The notes: generated from the letters alone by a model not told the origin. 10,000 nt of DNA from Stramonita haemastoma (GCA_030674155.1 CM060318.1:74101076-74111075); one strand, 5' to 3'; shown: positions 1 through 6,863, numbered from the stretch's first letter. Made by a program: numbers and translations.

Positions 1-120
1 ATTGAAATCGTATTTTAAGTAATGTTATTTTTCTACATTCTCACAACATTGCACCATATTCATAACATACTATTTTAAACACATGTGTATTCATGTCACA
101 ATGGATGTGTGACAGTGGTT

Positions 121-142
121 TAGTAGCCTTGTAGTAGCCTTG
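121..142. repeat. 11-bp perfect tandem duplication
   Basis: TAGTAGCCTTG occurs twice in direct succession (121-131 and 132-142). It is a simple local duplication, probably replication slippage. No function is implied. Confidence 0.85.
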
Positions 143-373
143 TGGTCTTTGCATAAAACAAGACAAAACAACAGCAGCAGCAAAAACAACACAGAACAAA
201 ATAACCAACATTACATGTTACTCATCATCATTTGCTCCTCTTCCTTGAATCTGAAACATGTCAGTGTTGATTATTGTGATAACTGAATTTGTATGACAGT
301 GTTTACCGCATATTACCAATTTAATTCAGGCAGTTTTGTCCAGTCTTCTCGCAGGAATATGTATGCTGTGTAC

Positions 374-398
374 ACTGTGTCATGAATTTTCACACAGT
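374..398. repeat. Short inverted repeat (7-bp arms)
   Basis: ACTGTGT at 374-380 is the exact reverse complement of ACACAGT at 392-398, leaving an 11-nt loop. The arms are short and lie in TGTG/CACA-rich sequence, where such matches arise easily by chance. Confidence 0.4.
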
Positions 399-742
399 AT
401 GCATGTTTCACACATTGTGTTATAATTTACTTACAGTACAAGGTATTTGAGTGATGTGTCAAAACTTGCATGTTCAGAGCATTTGTGTGGGTGCAGTAAG
501 CAATAATGCCCTCTAGATTGATCAGTAGTGAATTATAGATTTTTAAAGTGGTTTTTAGGGAACCTAGTAGGATCATGAGATTCTTTTATTGCTATTGTTT
601 GAATGTTTGTTTCTGTGCCACAATTATTTTATGTTTTATTTTGCTTTACAATGACTTGTGCTGTGGAGTTACTGTTAAATGGAAAAAGAACACAGTTGAA
701 ACATCCCCATCCTCCATCCCTGCCCCAGCCCAAAAGAGTTAA

Positions 743-850
743 TGTGTGTGTGTGTGTGTGTGTGTGTTGTGTGTGTTGTGTGTGTGTGTGTGGTGGGTGT
801 GTTGTGTTCGCGTGTGTGAGTGTGTGCACATGTGAGTGTGTGTGTGTTTG
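743..850. repeat. Imperfect (TG)n microsatellite
   Basis: A TG dinucleotide tract begins with a clean run (743-767) and then becomes interrupted by TT, GG, TTCGCG and GCACATGTGAG before ending in TTTGTTTG. The many interruptions suggest an old tract. It reads TG on the + strand, the opposite orientation to every (CA)n tract in the array. Alternating purine/pyrimidine sequence of this kind can adopt Z-DNA. Confidence 0.9.
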
Positions 851-886
851 TTTGAAGTTATTTTTGTTGAACTACTACATGTTATT

Positions 887-960
887 GGTGTGACTGTGTG
901 TGTCTGTGTGTGTCTGTGCGCATGTGTGTGTGTAGGCGTGGGCATGCATGCATATGTGTA
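887..960. repeat. Second TG-rich patch with GCATGCATGC
   Basis: This follows the first TG tract after about 36 bp of ordinary sequence. It is made of TGTGTG separated by TC, GCGC and TAGGCGTGGG interruptions and ends in GGCATGCATGCATATG, a run of overlapping ATGCAT/GCATGC palindromes. It is probably the decayed end of the same original microsatellite. Confidence 0.7.
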
Positions 961-971
961 CTTTTTATATA

Positions 972-1014
972 AATGAATGTCATATTCATTGTGGTGAATA
1001 AAAGAAAAAAAAAA
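972..1014 (+). other. Hairpin followed by AATAAA and A10 tract
   Basis: AATGAAT (972-978) pairs with ATTCATT (984-990) across a 5-nt loop. AATAAA follows at 997-1002 and an uninterrupted A10 run at 1005-1014. This order resembles the 3' end of a retroposed transcript or a poly(A)-tailed short element, but no target-site duplication or body of a known element is recognised. AATAAA is common by chance in AT-rich DNA. Confidence 0.3.
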
Positions 1015-1236
1015 GATCTCGAAATGCTTTCATTTAAATGTTTTTGCTGTGTGCTTGTTTGGGAGTAATATTGAATTATGTTGTGGATTTTCAGCCCCTA
1101 CATGATTTCAAATTACTTGAATGAAAACTATGTACAACTGATAATTTTTGTAATTATTCACAGGCATTAGACATGCAGGTATTCATGTGCACACATACAT
1201 TTGCTACATGCATACATGCAGCTGCTGCTGCATAAA
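1015..1236. other. Unique spacer between A-tract and array
   Basis: This is ordinary AT-rich sequence with no reading frame of note. It ends in GCATACATGCAGCTGCTGCTG, a small GCTGCT run containing the palindrome GCAGCTGC, immediately before the first CA tract. It does not match link F, which precedes every other CA tract, so the homology of the array starts inside or after the CA tract. Confidence 0.7.
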
Positions 1237-1242
1237 CACACA

Positions 1243-1298
<56 letters not shown>

Positions 1299-1310
1299 CA
1301 CACACACACA
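1237..1310. repeat. (CA)n tract G0, left edge of array
   Basis: About 37 CA units with single ACC or AAC interruptions near each end. It differs from tracts G1-G5 in lacking link F and the short A-run on its left, so it marks the left breakpoint of the tandem array. Confidence 0.9.
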
Positions 1311-1476
1311 ATTGGGATTACATTAATGCAGAATGTATCCTCTGTAATTTAACAAAAAGTTTTAGGGTTCCACCCACCCACCCCCCAATTTTTTTGCCCC
1401 AACTCCCCCTCCACCTCCACCCCACACTCTTCTTGTGTCTCTCTGCCCTATACTTTTGCCTTTATTTTGTTTCTTT

Positions 1477-1527
1477 CATCTGTCTGTCTGTATGTCTCTG
1501 TCTGTCTGTCTGCTCTCCTCTCCTCCC

Positions 1528-1566
<39 letters not shown>
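1477..1566. repeat. E1: (TCTG)n then (CT)n tract
   Basis: CATCTGTCTGTCTGTATG is followed by GTCTGTCTG repeats, then TCTCCTC and a CT run. The T/C interruptions after the TCTG part (TGCTCTCCTCTCC) differ from E2-E5, which have CCCTCTCTCCCCCTCCCC at this point. Confidence 0.85.
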
Positions 1567-1567
<1 letters not shown>

Positions 1568-1620
1568 GGAACAGATGACATTTACAAAACTGCATACACA
1601 CGGGAACTGGATGTAAAAAA

Positions 1621-1622
<2 letters not shown>
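1567..1622 (+). repeat. Link F1 between E and (CA)n
   Basis: This conserved non-microsatellite segment reads GGGAACAGATGACATTTAC, then ACTGCATACACACGGGAACTGG, then an A-run before the CA tract. The same segment recurs at 3510-3566, 5518-5570, 7471-7527 and 9391-9447. F1 and F4 share GACATTTAC, whereas F2 and F5 have GACCTTTAC. Confidence 0.85.

Positions 1623-1682
<60 letters not shown>
1623..1682. repeat. (CA)30 tract G1
   Basis: A pure CA run of about 30 units, starting right after link F1 and ending in AAAATTGTG of block A. It has no interruptions, which suggests recent expansion or homogenisation. Confidence 0.95.
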
Positions 1683-1686
<4 letters not shown>

Positions 1687-1802
1687 TGTGATTACATTAA
1701 TGTAGATTGATTCCTCTGTAATTTAAGAAAAAGTTTTAGGGTCCACCCACCCAGCCCCCAGTTTTATTGCCCCAACTCCCCCTCCACCTCCACCCTCTTT
1801 TA

Positions 1803-1898
1803 TGTCTCTCTGCCTGGCTCATAGTTTTGCCTTTATTTTGCTTCTCTCTCTCTTCTTGTGTCTCTCTGCCTGCCTCATAGTTTTGCCTTTATTTTGCT

Positions 1899-1900
<2 letters not shown>
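1803..1900 (+). repeat. Block B direct duplication (56-bp period)
   Basis: TGTCTCTCTGCCTG..CTCATAG is followed by TTTTGCCTTTATTTTGCTTC twice, starting at 1803 and 1859, with a short CTCTCTCTTCT spacer. The duplication is also visible in U3 (from about 5752 and 5808), U4 (from about 7711) and U5 (from about 9637). U0 has a single B element, so the duplication may have arisen after U0 split off. Confidence 0.85.
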
Positions 1901-1982
<82 letters not shown>

Positions 1983-1989
1983 CTCTCTC
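1901..1989. repeat. (CT)n tract C1
   Basis: A pyrimidine-only run of CT with occasional TTCT and CTCC slips joins block B to core D1. Long homopyrimidine mirror-like runs can form triplex (H-DNA). Confidence 0.92.
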
Positions 1990-2017
1990 CCTTGTGTTAC
2001 TGTAAAATAGCACAAGG
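1990..2017 (+). repeat. Perfect 7-bp inverted repeat opening core D1
   Basis: CCTTGTG (1990-1996) pairs exactly with CACAAGG (2011-2017). The 14-nt loop contains the smaller palindrome TTAC-T-GTAA. It sits exactly where the CT tract ends and core sequence begins. It is unchanged in all five cores (also 3951-3978, 5926-5953, 7889-7916, 9814-9841). Confidence 0.75.
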
Positions 2018-2915
2018 TTTGAAAGGCAATATAAAAGGATACTTGTATATCATAAATAAAGCAAAGATTTTGTTGTACATCAGAATTCAACAAGCATCCT
2101 TGAATGTCTGAATTATATTTCTTTTAGCCTTGCAAATCTGCACAAACTGAACACAAAAACATTTATCCATCTTCACAGCTGTCATTATTCATACCTGTTG
2201 TGTAAACAACTAGCTGTATTAAATTTTAAATTTAGAGGAAAAGGGGGGGAAATCCTGCCTTAAAACAAAACCTGGACACAAAAATCATTCACTTATATTA
2301 CTAAAAAGGCCATCAATTGTATGTGTACATTTTGTATATCTGCAAACATTATATTTATAAAGAGTTCATTTTACACAAACATTAATATTTTTTATGTTGG
2401 CAAATAACATCGAAACTGAAAACCAAGCAGATGTAGATCACCAACTAAATCACATTGAAAAAATTATTGCTCATGAATATTTACATTTTTAAAAATTTTC
2501 GTTTTGGTTTATATTATGCATTCAATTTTTTTTAAAGCCAAAACAAACCAACAACAAGAAAACCACCTCCCCACTACCACCACAATCACAAAAGTTCTCA
2601 CATTTATACTTTTTTTTGCTGGAGGCTTGCCTGCAAGCGGTAATGACAGAATGAATAAAGGAGGTGTGTAAAATACTGGTTATGATATCAGCATTTCATG
2701 CAGAGAAGCCGCACAAAGCTTTTTTTGTTTCTTTCTTTTCTCCCCAATGGTTGTTTAGATGACATGTAAAAAGAATCTTGCACGGTGGTTTAATGAATAG
2801 TATTGAAACTGAACTGAGTATTACTTACTTTTAGACACCAAGTTCAAATATAACTTAAAAAATAAATGTAAGTTTAAAACGAAAAAAAAACACCCAACAA
2901 CCTGAGCAAGATCAA

Positions 2916-2936
2916 CCCCCCCCCCTCCTCCCCACC
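2916..2936 (-). other. C-rich run in D1 (G-quadruplex candidate)
   Basis: A run of ten Cs continues as TCCTCCCCACC. On the minus strand this gives G-runs that could supply four G-tracts for a quadruplex, with an i-motif on the other strand. The run recurs in D2-D4 with 9-11 Cs. Folding is inferred only. Confidence 0.5.
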
Positions 2937-3059
2937 AACACACCAACAACTAGAAAAGCCTCTCAAAATAACAGAAGGAAAGAAAACCCAGTTAAGCTAA
3001 AGCATTTAATTTCCCTAAAAACAGACAGACAAACCATTCACACAAGTCTATGCATCCCC

Positions 3060-3080
3060 TCGCGCGCGACACAACACACA
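3060..3080. repeat. CG/CA alternating patch in D1
   Basis: TCGCGCGCGACACAACACAC is an alternating purine/pyrimidine patch following TATGCATCCCC. It is one of the few CpG-dense spots in the window, and its length and phase change from copy to copy, so it behaves as a minor internal microsatellite. Confidence 0.6.
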
Positions 3081-3428
3081 CCTTCTGTACAACAGCACTG
3101 CTCGCGCACAGAGAGAATGGTGTGTACTGCACACCTACTCTCATAAAAACTCCTTAATTTTATGGAAAAGGTCCAACATGTGGAATGACTTTTCACTGTG
3201 CGTTCTTTTTCATTTCCACCATTCTTTGAGGAATCAATGGGCATTGCACTGAACTTTTCAGGCTGTCTCTTGGGCAAGTCTCATTTGCCAGAGCCCATCC
3301 ATCCCTGTCACAGAGTGCATTACTTGATAGGTTTGTGTTTGTGTAACACATTAACGTTTATATAAATTACGAGATCTTAATCATGCATATTTGATCTTTT
3401 TTTGTTTTGTGTATTTTTTTCTTTCTTT

Positions 3429-3509
3429 CATCTGTCTGTCTGTATGTTTCTGTCTGTCTGTCTGTCTGTCTCCCTCTCTCCCCCTCCCCTCCTCTCTCTC
3501 TCTCTCTCT
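3429..3509. repeat. E2: (TCTG)n then C-rich (CT)n tract
   Basis: CATCTGTCTGTCTGTATGTTTC is followed by about five GTCT units, CCCTCTCTCCCCCTCCCC and a CT run. The TATGTTTC variant and the longer GTCT run are shared only with E5. Confidence 0.88.
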
Positions 3510-3564
3510 GGGAACAGATGACCTTTACAAAACTGCATAAACACGGGGACTGGATGTAAAAAAA

Positions 3565-3566
<2 letters not shown>
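3510..3566 (+). repeat. Link F2
   Basis: Carries GACCTTTAC (shared with F5) in place of GACATTTAC, and ACTGCATAAACACGGGGACTGG. It ends in an A-run and GCACAC. Confidence 0.85.
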
Positions 3567-3618
<52 letters not shown>

Positions 3619-3629
3619 ACACACACACA
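3567..3629. repeat. (CA)n tract G2
   Basis: About 31 CA units with one CACCAC interruption near the right end (about 3616-3620). Confidence 0.93.
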
Positions 3630-3714
3630 ATTGTGATTACATTAATGTAGATTGATTCCTCTGTAATTTAAGAAAAAGTTTTAGGGTCCACCCACCCAGC
3701 CCCCAGTTTTATTG

Positions 3715-3800
3715 CTCCCACACTCCCCTCTCCATTTTGCCTCCCCCTCTCTCTCTGCCTGTCATTCTCTCTGTCTCTTGTGCCTGCCATTTATTTTGCC
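3715..3800 (+). repeat. Rearranged A/B junction unique to U2
   Basis: Where the other units read CCCCAACTCCCCCTCCACC, U2 reads CTCCCACACTCCCCTCTCC, then adds a CATTTTGCCTCCCCCTCTC stretch and a B-like TCTCTCTGCCTGTCATTC before a damaged first B element (GTGCCTGCCATTTATTTTGCC). It looks like an extra, degenerate B element. The second B element (from about 3830) is intact. Confidence 0.6.
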
Positions 3801-3867
3801 TTTATTTTTGCCTCTTCTCTCTCTTCTTGTGTCTCTCTGCCTGTCTTATAGTTTTCCCTTTATTTTG

Positions 3868-3870
<3 letters not shown>

Positions 3871-3949
<79 letters not shown>

Positions 3950-3950
3950 C
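3871..3950. repeat. (CT)n tract C2
   Basis: A CT run with CCTCTC and TTCT slips between the second B element of U2 and core D2. Confidence 0.92.
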
Positions 3951-3978
3951 CCTTGTGTTACTGTAAAATAGCACAAGG
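3951..3978 (+). repeat. Inverted repeat opening core D2
   Basis: CCTTGTG at 3951-3957 and CACAAGG at 3972-3978, with the same 14-nt loop as in D1. Confidence 0.75.
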
Positions 3979-4874
3979 TTTGAAAGGGAATATAAAAGGA
4001 TACTTGTATATCGTAAATAAAGCACAGATTTTGTTGTACATCAGAATTCAACAAGCATCCTTGAATGTCTGAATTATATTTCTTTTAGCCTTGCAAATCT
4101 GCACAAACTGAACACAAAAACATTTATCCATCTTCACAGCTGTCATTATTTCATACCTGTTGTGTAAACAACTAGCTGTGTTGAATTCTAAATTTAGAGG
4201 AAAAGGGGGGGAAATCCTGCCTTAAAACAAAACCTGGACACAAAAATCATTCACTTATATTAATTACTAAAAGGCCATCAATTGTATGTGTACATTTTGT
4301 ATATCTGCAAACATTATACAGAGTTCATTTTACACAAACATTGATATTTTTTCATGTTGGCAAATAACATTGAAACTGAAAACCAAGCAGATGTAGATCA
4401 CCAACTAAATCACATTGAAAAAGTTATTGCTCATGAATATTTACATTTTAAAAATTTTCGTTTTGGTTTATATTATGCATTCAATTTTTTTTTAAAGCCA
4501 AAACAAACCAACAACAAGAAAACCACCTCCCCACTACCACTACAATCACAAAAGTTCTCACATTTATACTTTTTTTTGCTGGAGGTTTGCTTGCAAGCCG
4601 TAATGGCAGAATGAATAAAGGAGGTGTGTAAAATACTGGTTATGATATCGGCATTTCATGCAGAGAAGCCCACAAAGCTTTTTTTGTTTCTTTCTTTTCT
4701 CCCCAATGGTTGTTTAGATGACATGTAAAAAGAATCTTGCACGGTGGTTTAATGAATAGTATTGAAACTGAACTGAGTATTACTTACTTTTAGACGACCA
4801 AGTTCAAATATAACTTAAAAAATAAATGTAAGTTTAAAACGAAAAAAAACACCCAACAACCTGAGCAAGATCAA

Positions 4875-4894
4875 CCCCCCCCCCTCCTCCCCAC
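4875..4894 (-). other. C-rich run in D2 (G-quadruplex candidate)
   Basis: The same C-run/TCCTCCCCACC element as in D1, with a slightly shorter C-run. Confidence 0.5.
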
Positions 4895-5019
4895 CAACAC
4901 ACCAACAACTAGAAAAGCCTCTCAAAATAAAAGAAGGAAAGAAAACCCAGTTAAGCTAAAGCATTTAATTTCCCTAAAAACAGACAGACAAACCATTCAC
5001 ACAAGTCTATGCATCCCCT

Positions 5020-5043
5020 GCGCGCGCACACACACACACACAC
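5020..5043. repeat. CG/CA alternating patch in D2
   Basis: GCGCGCG passes into a clean (CA)8-9 run. This is the longest CA extension of this patch among the four full cores. Confidence 0.65.
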
Positions 5044-5392
5044 TTCTGTACAACAGCACTGCTCGTGCACAGAAGAATGGTGTGTACTGCACACTACTCT
5101 CATAAAAACTCCTTAATTTTATGGAAAAGGTCCAACATGTGGAATGACTTTTCACTGTGCATTCTTTTTCATTTCCACCATTCTTTGAGGAATCAATGGG
5201 CATTGCACTGAACTTGTCGGGCTGTCTCTTGGGCAAGTCTCATTTGCCAGAGCCCATCCATCCCTGTCACAGAGTGCATTACTTGATAGGTTTGTGTTTG
5301 TGTAACACATTAAGGTTTATTTTAAATTACGAGATCTTAATCATGCATATTTGATCTTTTTTGTTTTGTGTATTTTTTCTATCTTTCTTTCT

Positions 5393-5517
5393 CATCTGTC
5401 TGTCTGTTATGTCTCTGTCTGTCTGTCTCCCTCTCTCCCCCCTCCCTCTCTCTCTCTCTCTCTCTCTCTTCTCACTCTACACTCTCTGTTAATCTCTCTC
5501 TCCTCTCCACTCTCTCT
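5393..5517. repeat. E3: long, irregular TCTG/CT tract
   Basis: After TCTG repeats and CCCTCTCTCCCCCCTCCC the CT run is broken by TTCTCACTCTACACTCTCTG and TTAATCTC, unlike the clean runs in E2, E4 and E5. It begins the error-rich or decayed stretch that continues to about 5700. Confidence 0.8.
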
Positions 5518-5570
5518 GGAACAGATGACATTACAAACTGCAACACACAGGGACTGGATGTAAAAAAAAG
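5518..5570 (+). repeat. Link F3, with several one-base losses
   Basis: It reads GGAACAGATGACATTACAAA then CTGCAACACACAGGGACTGG. Compared with F1/F4 single bases are missing at four or more places (GGG to GG, ATTTAC to ATTAC, CAAAAC to CAAAC, CATACACAC to CAACACAC). Confidence 0.8.
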
Positions 5571-5640
5571 CACATCACACACAAATACATACACCACTAC
5601 ATACAACACACACACACACACCAACACACACACCACACAC
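5571..5640. repeat. Degenerate (CA)n tract G3
   Basis: This is the only CA tract in the array that is heavily interrupted: CACATCACACACAAATACAT, ACCACTACATAC, then short CA runs broken by CCAA and ACC. Neighbouring tracts G1, G4 and G5 are almost pure. Confidence 0.85.
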
Positions 5641-5845
5641 AATGTGTTACATTAATGTACTTGACTCCTCTGTATTTAGAAAAAGTTTTAGGTCCCCCCA
5701 GCCCCCAGTTTTATTGCCCCAACTCCCCTCGTCCACCTCCACCTCTTCTTGTGTCTCTCTGCCTGCCTTATAGTTTTGCCTTTATTTTGCTTCTCTCTCT
5801 CTTCTTGTGTCTCTCTGCCTGCCTTATAGTTTTGCCTTTATTTTG

Positions 5846-5848
<3 letters not shown>

Positions 5849-5925
<77 letters not shown>
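5849..5925. repeat. (CT)n tract C3
   Basis: A clean CT run with one TTCT slip near 5880, ending in CCCC before core D3. Confidence 0.92.
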
Positions 5926-5926
<1 letters not shown>

Positions 5927-5953
5927 CTTGTGTTACTGTAAAATAGCACAAGG
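5926..5953 (+). repeat. Inverted repeat opening core D3
   Basis: CCTTGTG at 5926-5932 and CACAAGG at 5947-5953, with an unchanged loop. Confidence 0.75.
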
Positions 5954-6842
5954 TTTGAAAGGGAATATAAAAGGATACTTGTATATCGTAAATAAAGCAA
6001 AGATTTTGTTGTACATCAGAATTCAACAAGCATCCTTGAATGTCTGAATTATATTTCTTTTAGCCTTGCAAATCTGCACAAACTGAACACAAAAACATTT
6101 ATCCATCTTCACAGCTGTCATTATTTCATACCTGTTGTGTAAACAACTAGCTGTGTTGAATTCTAAATTTAGAGGAAAAGGGGGGAAAATCCTGCCTTAA
6201 AACAAAACCTGGACACAAAAATCATTCACTTATATTAATTACTAAAAGGCCATCAATTGTATGTGTACATTTTGTATATCTGCAAACATTATACAGAGTT
6301 CATTTTACACAAACATTGATATTTTTATGTTGGCAAATAACATTGAAACTGAAAACCAAGCAGATGTAGATCACCAACTAAATCACATTGAAAAAGTTAT
6401 TGCTCATGAATATTTACATTTTTAAAATTTTCGTTTTGGTTTATATTATGCATTCAATTTTTTTTTAAAAGCCAAAACAAACCAACAACAAGAAAACCAC
6501 CTCCCCACTACCACTACAATCACAAAAGTTCTCACATTTATACTTTTTTTTGCTGGAGGTTTGCTTGCAAGCCGTAATGGCAGAATGAATAAAGGAGGTG
6601 TGTAAAATACTGGTTATGATATCGGCATTTCATGCAGAGAAGCCCACAAAGCTTTTTTTGTTTCTTTCTTTTCTCCCCAATGGTTGTTTAGATGACATGT
6701 AAAAAGAATCTTGCACGGTGGTTTAATGAATAGTATTGAAACTGAACTGAGTATTACTTACTTTAGACACCAAGTCAAATATAACTTAAAAAATAAATGT
6801 AAGTTAAAACGAAAAAAACACCAACAACCTGAGCAAGATCAA

Positions 6843-6863
6843 CCCCCCCCCCCTCCTCCCCAC
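6843..6863 (-). other. C-rich run in D3 (G-quadruplex candidate)
   Basis: Eleven Cs then TCCTCCCCACC, the longest C-run of the four complete cores. Confidence 0.5.

Larger units (their letters stand above)
1..742. other. AT-rich single-copy left flank, no gene seen
   Basis: This stretch matches no part of the tandem array to its right. It is AT-rich, has frequent stops in all frames, and holds a short (CAG)3 near 172-180 and several TGTG/CACA patches. The longest reading frame (548-742, 64 codons) is hydrophobic and Cys-rich, has no recognisable domain and ends at the edge of the microsatellite, so I treat it as chance. An unseen untranslated region or intron of a neighbouring gene cannot be excluded. 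Confidence 0.7.
1311..1684 (+). repeat. Unit U0: short edge copy lacking the core
   Basis: The unit begins with a diverged block A (ATTGGGATTACATTAATGC) and one copy of block B (1433-1469). At about 1469-1472 the sequence passes directly from ...GCCTTTATTTTG to TTTCTTTCATCTGTCTG, which elsewhere lies some 1.5 kb further on at the end of core D. The second B element, the CT tract C and the whole core D are absent. The tail has normal blocks E (1477-1566), F (1567-1622) and G (1623-1682). It is either an internal deletion or a unit that never contained the core. Confidence 0.85.
1991..3428 (+). repeat. Core D1 (~1.44 kb, most diverged copy)
   Basis: Non-microsatellite core between tracts C1 and E2. 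Variants private to D1 include AACATCGAAACT, GGCTTGCCTGCAAGCGG, a shorter TTATATTACTAAAAAGG, an extra ATTTATAA near 2350 and CTCGCGCACAGAGAGAATGG near 3101. Several AATAAA hexamers (about 2054, 2654, 2860) and a TATAAAAGG (2030-2038) are present but no convincing reading frame. No known transposon domain is recognised. Confidence 0.88.
1685..3629 (+). repeat. Unit U1: first full ~1.95-kb tandem unit
   Basis: This holds all parts in order: block A (1685-1797), two B elements, CT tract C1, core D1, tract E2, link F2 and CA tract G2. Length is 1945 bp. It is head-to-tail with U2-U5. Core D1 is the most diverged of the four complete cores, as expected for a copy beside the array edge where homogenisation is weaker. 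Confidence 0.93.
3952..5392 (+). repeat. Core D2 (~1.44 kb)
   Basis: It starts with the G/G/C variant set GGGAATATAAAAGG, TATATCGTAAATAAAG and AAGCACAG, shared with D5. Most of the remaining sequence equals D3 apart from homopolymer lengths. Near its 3' part it shares GCATTTAATTTCCC and CATCCCCTG with D1 rather than with D3/D4. The frame starting ATGTTGGCAAATAAC (4354-4614, 86 codons) is open here, but stops early in D1 and D3 because of A/T-run length changes. Confidence 0.9.
3630..5640 (+). repeat. Unit U2: second full unit, longest copy
   Basis: At 2011 bp this is the longest full unit. The extra length comes partly from a rearranged A/B region (about 3715-3800) and partly from the long CT-rich E3 tract at its right end. 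Core D2 is nearly identical to D3. Confidence 0.93.

Noticed and set aside
548..742. 64-codon hydrophobic Cys-rich frame in the left flank
   Set aside because: GTG start, no homology recognised, no splice or promoter context; one short frame in AT-rich DNA is expected by chance.
1187..1705. 172-codon reading frame through the CA and CT tracts
   Set aside because: It is almost wholly His/Thr and Ser/Leu translated from dinucleotide repeats; such frames stay open because the repeats contain no stops.
2820..2870. TTCAAAT (B-box-like) and TAGCACAAGG (A-box-like) motifs in the core, possible tRNA-derived SINE
   Set aside because: The B-box consensus GGTTCGANTCC is not met, the two motifs lie more than 800 bp apart, and no cloverleaf can be drawn.
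4354..4614. 86-codon frame beginning MLANNIETENQADV in core D2, with a related frame in D4 (8277-8651)
   Set aside because: The first ~30 codons are readable in D1-D4, but D1 and D3 stop soon after because A/T-run lengths differ, and frames beyond that point disagree. Similarity reflects recent duplication, not coding constraint. No domain recognised.
4997..5236. Minus-strand 79-codon frame (KFSAMPIDSSKNGGNEKE) repeated in all four cores
   Set aside because: It needs a TTG start, its C-terminal part shifts frame through the variable CG/CA patch, and changes between copies (for example R/C, E/D) show no bias to silent sites. No known family recognised.
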